From: Perkinsus olseni
Lineage: Eukaryota; Perkinsozoa; Perkinsida
NCBI GenBank assembly: GCA_013115125.1
Contig: JABANN010000450.1
Location: forward strand, 1 to 28,314
Length of the DNA: 28,314 nt
Direction of reading: 5' to 3'
Below the pieces are notes generated by a model. It did not search any database and was not told where the DNA came from. It saw nothing but the letters and a program-made list of their open reading frames with translations. The translations under genes and the position numbers were made by a program. Of the stretch, positions 21,804 to 28,314 are shown one piece after another; positions within the stretch are counted from its first letter, which is position 1; each line of letters starts with the position of its first letter.

Positions 21804-22531
21804 TCATCATTACCATTACTCATGCAACTGTTGTTATTTAATGTTATTATACGTCTTTCACCCAGCCTAATGAAGCTGCTGCTGTCGCTGCATCAATCGT
21901 CGAGGAATAGAATCGGTTTCAATGCTAGGCCTACGCACTTGTGTTGATTGTGAGCGCGAAGTGGTTGAGTATAAATCACCGCGGCAGAGAGTTGTTGTAC
22001 CACCTCCTCGGGACCAAGTGCAAGGGCACTATGCCATACGTGGATGAGCTTTGACGTGCCAAATCGGATCATTCCGGATGTGAGCGCCGACGTGAAGTTG
22101 ACGGCTTCGGCGAAGCCGCTTCACTGAGCGAGCTCCGCGTTACGAAGGCCTAGTGTAACACAAATGTTTTGTCGACACCGGAGAAAAGTTAATACTGATT
22201 CAACATCTCATGCTTCATTTACCGCTGGATTGAGGATACGCGTTGCTTTTTCTGTTGTCCATCGGCACCACACGAAAGAACTACCTGCTCATTATCACTG
22301 AACGCAATGGTCTAACAACATCTTCATCACCAACGCCAAGACGTCAAGGGTCCATGGTGGAAAGCGTGAACTTACTGTGGCTCAGCTGGTAGTGAGAACG
22401 AGCCGCCTGCTGCGGTACCATCGAGACCGGCCCATCCGTCCAGCGGGGGCGTACACCAAACGACGCTGAAAACGAAGTCAGGGGCTCATCCATAATTCGG
22501 GAATTTTACGTGTAAAAATTTTTTTCCAGAA
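21804..22531. other. Intergenic, no gene supported
   Basis: No frame here is coding-like for any length on the plus strand. On the minus strand a segment near 22384-22470 is flanked by TTTTCAG and GTAAGT and could be an exon of the weak minus-strand candidate at 22532-22714, but phases do not close. Confidence 0.4.
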
Positions 22532-22714
22532 TCAATTCTGAGTTTCGGAATCAGTTTGCTGAGTGAGGGCGGTAGCGTAGGAGCTTACTGTTCGGATTCT
22601 GTCGGTAGTTGTTGTTGACGCTGTCCTGCGTGATGAGAGACGGGCAGAGTCCAGTGCCGAGCCTAGCGTGGCGAGGGTGGAGTAGAGGACTATGGACGCT
22701 AGAAGGGCATGCAT
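22532..22714 (-). CDS. Candidate first exon of a secreted protein (weak)
   Basis: The minus-strand frame begins MHALLASIVLYSTLATLGSA, which has the length and hydrophobic core of a signal peptide, followed by Ser/Arg/Thr-rich sequence. A good donor, GTAAGC, lies at 22588, so the exon may end there and not at the stop at 22532. The next acceptor (TTTTCAG, about 22470) leads to open sequence, but not in a phase that continues far. No family is recognised. It could be a chance frame. Confidence 0.3.
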   Translation of the reverse strand: MHALLASIVLYSTLATLGSALDSARLSSRRTASTTTTDRIRTVSSYATALTQQTDSETQN

Positions 22715-23162
22715 TCAAGGGGAGGAAGGGTCAACGGAAGGGGAAAGGTAGCTGTCAGCCATCATAAGGCGAACGGCCATGAAAACGCAAATCCCTAACT
22801 CCGTCGCAGTATCTTGCGCTGTAGGGCGGGCGCGGTGTTTTGCTGAGAAATCTCAAGGTAGAGCAAGTGAGCAAGATTAACCTGGATTGGGTCCCGCGCG
22901 CGGCCCGCAGAAGCCAACTAGTTGGGGTCCAATCTCTCATCTGCTGTCTTCTTATCGTCCGACACTCACCTTGGCTTTAGCGTAGATTCTCATCGTAGCG
23001 AGAAAGGATCATCGGAATGCACTCGACAGTCAGCTCGCCGCCATCAAACCCACTGAGGTGGCCACTGGTATCATCAGAGGCCCATTCCTGTTGTGAGGAA
23101 GAAGTTCAGCAGGACGCGGGTTCGAACCGGAGGGGAGGGTATTTTTCCAGGCCTTTTTTCAC
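22715..23162. other. Region upstream of the membrane-protein gene
   Basis: A plus-strand stretch near 22990-23092 reads LDSQLAAIKPTEVATGII and looks coding. It ends at a GTGAGG donor (23093), but its phase does not match the next exon. It is either an upstream exon of the gene at 23163 or leader sequence. The segment 23093-23150 is listed separately. Confidence 0.35.
23093..23150 (+). repeat. Intron-like segment with T-arm/B-box motif before a splice acceptor
   Basis: It begins with GTGAGG and ends with TATTTTTCCAG, 12 bases before the ATG at 23163. The centre is CGGGTTCGAACCGG, a B-box-like palindrome. ATTTTT follows about 21 nt after TTCGA, the same geometry as the VPS13 intron at 17327-17375. 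It may be a cis-intron, or the outron before a trans-splice acceptor. Confidence 0.5.
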
Positions 23163-24296
23163 ATGCCTTTCCTATCCCGCAATACGATGATGCTGTTGCC
23201 AGTGGGAGTCGCCCTCGCTGGCATCTTGCTCACGTAAGGAGACTCCCAACCGCCTCCCGTCTATGCTGAGCTCAGGTTCGCGGGGTGTAGCGGCTGTTGC
23301 TGCTTCTGCAAGCATGATGTCCCTGCCGAGGGTCCGGTCCAGCCACGACAGTCGGGCCATTGGAGGCTGAGGAATCTGAGGGAGTTCCTGAGGGACCACA
23401 CGCCGTTTAGGAAAAAAGTGAGCGGAGCGTAGAAGAGGAGCTGAAGGGCGTGATGGGGCGGCCGATTCAGAAGCCTAAAAACGAGGTGAAGGTGCTCAAT
23501 TTGGAACCACTCCGAGACACGACGGAGGAGCCGACCACAACGGGTTCTCCCGTAAACAGGCTCCCACATGCTGTCACAGAAAGTCCGCTGCCAGATGATG
23601 TAGTGACCACGGATTGAACCTCTGCGGTTTCCCAAATAGCAGGTCATTGTTCAGGATGAGAAGGAATTGCCGCAGACAACGGCGAGTGATGAAGTGAGAA
23701 TTAAGGCTTGGGTCGGGCCGTCCAGAAAATCGCGCGCACCCCTGGCTCACAATCCGACATTATGTCGGCGACATAGTTTGCTTTAAACCACTCGTCGAGA
23801 TCTTACTATATCTAGTCGTATGAGGAGGTTGTTAAAAAAATTCCCAATGAGCCAGGGAGCTCTCCCCTCGCCCGTCCGTCCAATCACAAGAGGCCTCCGT
23901 TTTTCTCAACGTATTTTATTCAGGCTCCGACCACTGGTACCGCTACTTCGAGTACTTCCACTCCGACGACGACCGAACCCGCGGACTCGGGCAAGGGGCC
24001 GGGTGGAAGCGGAAGTATTCTTGGGGAGGAGGATCTGAAGGTGGGGCCTTCTTTTGGCGCTTATTGTGCCATTGTCTCTTGCCGCTCAGGATGTCTCCAA
24101 TTCTTTGGCACGGAATAGAGATGGTTCATCCACCCTGCCTGGTGAACCCTTCCTTCATGTCGACCCTATCACAGGCCCCCCTGAGGATGATGTTGAGGCT
24201 CAACCGACGACCACTGCGGTAGGTTCACCGGCAAAGGAAGATTCTTCGAGATTGCCGCCTGGCACCGTCTCAGCCTACCTCTCCCTCGGATTGTAA
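23163..24296 (+). CDS. Single-pass membrane protein with juxtamembrane cysteine cluster, unknown family
   Basis: Exons: 23163-23233, 23276-23417, 23471-23599, 23643-23693, 23924-24040, 24090-24296. Phases close to give 238 aa, and the last four junctions are all phase 0. Residues about 9-27 (MMLLPVGVALAGILLTFAG) form a hydrophobic span. CSGCCCFC follows at residues 28-35, a likely palmitoylation or metal cluster at the membrane face. The rest is hydrophilic, Thr/Pro/Ser/Glu/Asp-rich and probably disordered (STSTPTTTEPADSGKGPGGS). The start was chosen because a TTTTTCCAG acceptor lies just upstream. The third exon could instead end earlier at a GTAAAC donor near 23550. I do not recognise the family. 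It may be lineage-specific, and the topology is not settled. Confidence 0.6.
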
Positions 24297-24631
24297 TCCA
24301 CCAGACCAGCCGGTGGCGGACTCGCCGTATCCCACTCCTTGCCGACTGCAAGGTTGAGCTTATTCATTGTGTTCAATGTGCTCATGCTTTCTTGTGTGTC
24401 CACCGTAAGTGTTGTTGCTACTACCGTAGACTCGAGTTCTTCAGTTGCTAAGTAAAAGGGTTGGGGCCGAACCTGGCTTGCGAAGGTTGTCTCTTTTCAT
24501 CGCTGAACGCGTGTACAAGTGAATTGTGCGCGGTGTCGCACATTAGTGCCGTAGCGAAGGCAACCTTGTCGGGAATTGTGAGGAAGGATTCACTTGCCAA
24601 TGAAGCTGGACTTCTCGCAGGCATTGGCAGC
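24297..24631. other. Intergenic / upstream region of the acyl-CoA dehydrogenase gene
   Basis: The acyl-CoA dehydrogenase frame is open upstream from 24461 (MGPNLACEG onwards), so a longer N-terminus or leader exon is possible. No clear targeting peptide is seen. Nothing else is recognised. Confidence 0.4.
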
Positions 24632-27074
24632 ATGACCAGATTCGACTCTTTTGGGGATCAGACCAAGTTCTGTGAGCCTGCTTGGTATCAAGGTAGGAGA
24701 CGATTGACTCGCCTCGCCTGCCTTGCTTGATGGAGTATCCGTCAAGGTCTTTACAGGTGCCTTCACGCCTTACTACACAGCTTCGCATGCTGAGTTTAGG
24801 AAACGAGTGAGAGATTTCATGGCGAAGGAAGTCGAGCCGTACGCTGAGGGTTGGCTGCAGAAGGGCGAGTACGTCGGGAACAGGGCAACAACTTTGCGAC
24901 GATCGCACGGTCACTTTCAAGGTATCCTTTGAGCGTTCACAAGAAGATGTATGACGTCGGACTGCAGCAAGCCGTACTCAGGGTACCCCCGGAACTTGGC
25001 GGCGCCTCAGCGGGTATGTGAGACGCTTTCTTATGGGCATGTCAGTCGCTGTCTTAGCTCACTCCCCTGCGCGCTCAATTCCATGGTCACGCGTCTCGGA
25101 GTTCCAGGCTAGACACGCGTAGCGATTCGCCACTGGCGAATACACTTTGCGAACCTGCAGTGGCTTCTTAAGTTTCGAAAATGAACTCGTGAACTCGAAA
25201 GGTCCCGCCACTGGATGAGGACCACTCCCTCTGTTGTACACTCGTCGCGTGTCCCGGGATACGACGTCACGCGACTGCGGCGTCTCTGTACATGCGCCTA
25301 TAAGCATGATGCTTGGAGCTTGCATAGTTTGTTAACTGCCTCGGTAGCTCAGTCGGTAGAGCGCGTGCCTTTTAAGCCCGTGGTCGTGGGTTCGAGCCCC
25401 GCCCGAGGTGTTTATAGCTGAGTCTTTCTTCGTGATATGTTGGCCTTCTTGAAGTACAGTCGGTGCTCCATGGAAGTCCGTTCGTCGGGTTATCTGATAT
25501 ATTTCCTCATTTCGAGCCTGACCCGTCTCAGATGAGTATGACATCTTCCATGAGATCATATTCTTCGATGAAGTGGCCCGTCATGAATGCTATCCTCGTA
25601 TGGTAAGACTCCTGTAGATGCTGCCGAAGTGATCGACCCTATCCTCCTCAGATAAGCATCGATTCGATGGCTTTGCCTCCACTCGTCAAGTATGGTCCAG
25701 CTCATTTGCGTGAAAAGTATTACGTGACCTAGTTTCCCACTTTCCTAGTTTTCAGATGTGATTAACGAGTGTTGCTAGCTTCGAGCTGTTGACTTCGGAA
25801 CGCTTTGAAACTTTAGGTTGGTTCCGCAAGTCATCCGTGGCGAGAAGCATATTGCTCTGGGGATATCGGAGCCCACTGCCGGAAGTGACGTCGCGCAAAT
25901 TAAAACGACTGCCCTCAAGCGGGGCGATAAATATGTCGTGAACGGGTGAGACAAGGGCGACCTGTATGGGCGAAGCCTCTCCCTCGAATCAGGCAGAAGA
26001 AATGGATTACTGGCGGTTTGATCGCGGACTACATTACGCTGGCTGTGCGCACCGGGTCGGAGGGAATGAACGGTATATCGCTTTTCTGCGTGGACATGAA
26101 GTCACCTGGCATCTCAGTGAGGCACGGGCAGTTCGACAACTCAAGAGACTCATCGCATACTGTCGCAGGTTCGTCCACTTCCAACAATGGCTGACACCGA
26201 TTTGAAATCGACCTTCATAACCTTTGAAGATGTGTAAGTGTGAATGAGGAACGACCACAGGGTAGCTGTTGTTGCGGGCAGGGAGGTCCCGGCGGCCAAC
26301 TTGATCGGCGTGGAAAACGGTGGTTTCATTCCTCTCATGGAGAACTTCAACCACGAAAGGTGGGAACTTGGCCCGGTTAAGGTATGGGGAGCCTACATGT
26401 GGTTCAGGTTGGTTATCTCCGTCGGGGCCGCGAGAGGAGCTCGTCGATGCTACTCTTTGGCGCTTCAGTAGCTCAACGCTCCGACACCATCGATGCTCCC
26501 TCTGCCTGTCATCCGTTGGATGATCACCTCTCCACAGGCACGCTCTGAAACGCAAAACTTTCGGCAAGAGGTTGATCGACCACCAAGTAATCCGTTATAA
26601 ATTGGCCGAGATGGCAAGAATGGTGAGAGAAGAGCTGTCGCGGGTGTATGCCGATCTGTCGCCTCAGGTGGAGTCCCTCTGGGCGGAGGTCGAACACGTT
26701 GGCCTGCAGTTCAAAGAGAGAGTGTCCGATCGCCGCATGGGCGAGGATTGCGCCATCCTCAAGGTCAACGCCTCCAAGGTCGTCGTCCAGTCTCACTTGG
26801 CCTATTGACAGGATATGTTTGTCCGTCTCAGGCATTCGAGTTCTGCGCCAGGGAGGCTGTCCAAGTATTTGGTGGAGCGGGAGTGACGAGGGAAGGTCAG
26901 GGACGTTATGTGGAACGCCTCTACAGGTATGGTTACATTCTGAACACTTCACCCTCCCCCATCAGACCCCTTGTTCCCCTCAGGAGTGTTCGTTTGAGTG
27001 CTATACCCGGTGGCAGCGAGGAGATACTTCTCGACCTCACTATGAGAATGGTCGCTGCCAAGGCGCGCAGTTGA
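24632..27074 (+). CDS. Acyl-CoA dehydrogenase, 13 exons
   Basis: FAD enzyme that introduces the trans-2 double bond into acyl-CoA, the first step of fatty-acid beta-oxidation. Exons: 24632-24692, 24757-24868, 24922-25013, 25532-25602, 25652-25716, 25817-25945, 25993-26116, 26169-26233, 26282-26359, 26408-26467, 26538-26778, 26832-26926, 26984-27074. All phases close to give 427 aa, a normal length. Motifs in order: FGDQTKFCEPAWYQG (N-terminal signature of the fungal/alveolate subfamily); AHLREKLVPQVIRGEKHIAL; SEPTAGSDVAQIKTTAL (flavin and acyl-CoA contact loop); NGQKKWITGG; KRKTFGKRLIDHQVIRYKLA; EFCAREAVQVFGGAGVTREG; IPGGSEEILLDL. After VERLYR, where relatives have Asp or Glu, this protein has Ser. 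The start at 24632 is the last ATG before the signature, and upstream ATGs stay in frame. Intron 3 (518 nt) houses a tRNA gene. Substrate length is not predictable. No cytochrome b5 domain is seen. Confidence 0.93.
25338..25410 (+). tRNA. tRNA-Lys (anticodon TTT)
   Basis: A full cloverleaf can be drawn. Acceptor GCCTCGG pairs with CCGAGGT (one G-U). The D arm is GCTC/GAGC, the anticodon arm CGTGC/GCCCG has one mismatch, and the loop CTTTTAA gives anticodon TTT (25371-25373). The T arm is GTGGG/CCCGC with loop TTCGAGC. The discriminator is G, as expected for tRNA-Lys. Intact A and B boxes are present. It lies in the same orientation within intron 3 of the acyl-CoA dehydrogenase gene. No strong T-run terminator follows at once. 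A 17-bp palindrome, ATTCGCCACTGGCGAAT, lies upstream at 25125-25141 in the same intron. Confidence 0.95.
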
Positions 27075-28314
27075 ATGTCTTGAGATGTTGTCTTGAGTGA
27101 ATTTTTTCATTTTTCTCAAGCGAGGTGTTGAGTTTCGTGAGGATAAGGATGTCAATGAAGAGCAGGACTGGATCGGAAAAAGAAGAAGAAAGAGCAACCG
27201 ATTTCACACATACACACGGACACTACGCCTTGAGTGAGGCACCCACATTCCGCAGCCGCTTTTTTCGAACCTTTTCGTTTTCCGCGCCGATCGCGTTCGG
27301 GTGCTTGCATCTGTGGCAATGACCATTCAGACTATACTCAGTATTGTATGCTGTACATCATATACACGAAGCTCATTCTGATTCGCCTGGTTCTTGAAAA
27401 TTCGAGGTTGGAATTCTTGTCCGCAGCAGTTGCGATGTAGTTTCCTCGCTGAGAATCGATGGGGGGAACTCGATGTGCATCTTCCGTTCCGCTTAAGACT
27501 TTGCAATCCAGTCGCTGGCAGCGACTCGCTGCTCTCGGTCGACGCGACGAAGCAGCCCGCCACGGCTGCTATCGAGGTGCATCAGGCGCTACGTTGTAGC
27601 CGGTCGAGCTGCAATGCTACTCACCGATGAACCTCGGTTGAGCCCTGGCGGAGTGAAGGGCATGGTAGAGCGAGACGATACTCCTGGTGTCAAGAACAGG
27701 AGGGGCGAACTACAGTTCTCTTTGGCCGTGCCAATGCCGATAAAGCCGTGTGGGGACATTCTTCGACTTTCTAGTCTGTCGGCTATCATCTGTGGCCTTC
27801 ATTCATGACATCAAGGAACACGGTCTTAGGCTGCTTCAAGGCCTAATCGCTTCTGGCCCGCTTTATCAATTCCCTGCTACCTATTCTCAGTACGCTGCGC
27901 ACAATTGTCATGTGAGATAATGGAATTCACCAGATTCGAAATCACATCAGCTATGCACCTGGTTCGTGCCACTGACTGACGTATCCGTTACCAACAGCAT
28001 TGCTGCTTACCAAGTTGCGAAGGATTTGAGGGTCCACCGGTCCACCTAAATCCACTTAGGACGTGTTGCGTGTGGAAACAGTTGCGAGTCAGCTGCCTCA
28101 GCAGCCCGACTCGAAAGCGGGAAGGACTATGTCAAGAAGGGTTTCGCATCACTCAATACACACCAATTATAGTTCTATAACGCCCTGCGTTATAGAACTC
28201 TGCACGCGCTGCCTCGTTTGTGAGTAAATGAGAACTGTCTACTTTTTGTGCTGTTATTGTGATCTCCTAAGCGTATCTTAGCGTAGCTAGTAGCGATAGC
28301 ATCGTTCCCATTAT
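27075..28314. other. No confident gene to the right edge
   Basis: Downstream of the dehydrogenase stop no exon chain could be built. Frames at 27589-27808 are open and coding-like on both strands: plus has LTDEPRLSPGGVKGMVE, minus has SRSTMPFTPPGLNRGSSV. At most one can be real, possibly an exon of a gene outside the window. The rest shows only the hairpin at 28171-28199. Confidence 0.4.
28171..28199. other. Perfect 13-bp hairpin
   Basis: AGTTCTATAACGC and its exact reverse complement GCGTTATAGAACT are separated by only three bases (CCT). It could be a transcript-end hairpin or a short foldback insertion. Nothing flanking it identifies an element. Confidence 0.6.

Noticed and set aside
22376-22450. 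tRNA-like start (GTGGCTCAGCTGGTAGTGAG)
   Set aside because: It resembles a D arm and A box, but no anticodon arm or T arm follows at the right distance.
27589-27808. Overlapping coding-like frames on both strands
   Set aside because: No splice partners could be found, neither product is recognised, and both cannot be real. They are only mentioned within the intergenic entry.
1-28314. CRISPR arrays, bacterial operons, retroelements or virus-derived genes
   Set aside because: No regularly spaced repeats, no Shine-Dalgarno-led gene runs, and no reverse transcriptase, integrase or capsid-type motifs were seen.

Overview
This window looks like nuclear DNA from an intron-dense protist. The best guess is a perkinsid (Perkinsus-like alveolate). 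Genes are broken by many short GT-AG introns, often 43-65 nt, in a base composition near 50% GC. The protein families are eukaryotic: VPS13, a Tudor-type protein and a fungal/alveolate-style acyl-CoA dehydrogenase. The genus is inferred from overall style, not proven. Exons were placed by hand, by matching open frame, splice sites and codon phase. Where phases close, the models are probably right to the base.

Layout. (1) 1-741: a palindrome resembling a heat-shock element at the left edge, then a stray second copy of VPS13 exon 3 (342-552). (2) 742-3184, minus strand: an 11-exon gene of unknown function (about 592 aa) whose ten introns are all phase 0. (3) 3185-4307: the divergent intergenic region, with a 42-bp direct repeat just before VPS13. 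(4) 4308-19437, plus strand: a complete VPS13 gene of about 15 kb and more than 40 exons, from the N-terminal chorein domain to the C-terminal ATG_C-like and PH-like parts. It carries poly-Asp, a MITE-like insertion and several small introns built around tRNA T-arm-like sequence. (5) 19614-21803, plus: a nine-exon gene for a 312-aa protein with a Tudor-like module. (6) 22532-22714, minus: a weak candidate exon for a secreted protein. (7) 23163-24296, plus: a six-exon gene for a single-pass membrane protein with a cysteine cluster, not recognised. (8) 24632-27074, plus: a 13-exon acyl-CoA dehydrogenase of 427 aa, with a tRNA-Lys(UUU) gene inside its third intron. (9) 27075-28314: no confident gene, and a perfect hairpin near the end.

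The genes do not form an obvious pathway. VPS13 moves lipid at membrane contact sites, the dehydrogenase works in fatty-acid oxidation, and the Tudor protein is probably a methyl-mark reader in the nucleus or in RNP assembly. The most unusual signal is in the introns. At least three tiny introns (46, 49 and 56 nt) are essentially a tRNA T-arm/B-box sequence, in either orientation. Two other places carry the same signal, and two of the small introns share an identical 15-mer. Separately, four introns in two genes carry a GCGGAGCG(A/T)AG motif within about 15 nt of the 5' splice site.
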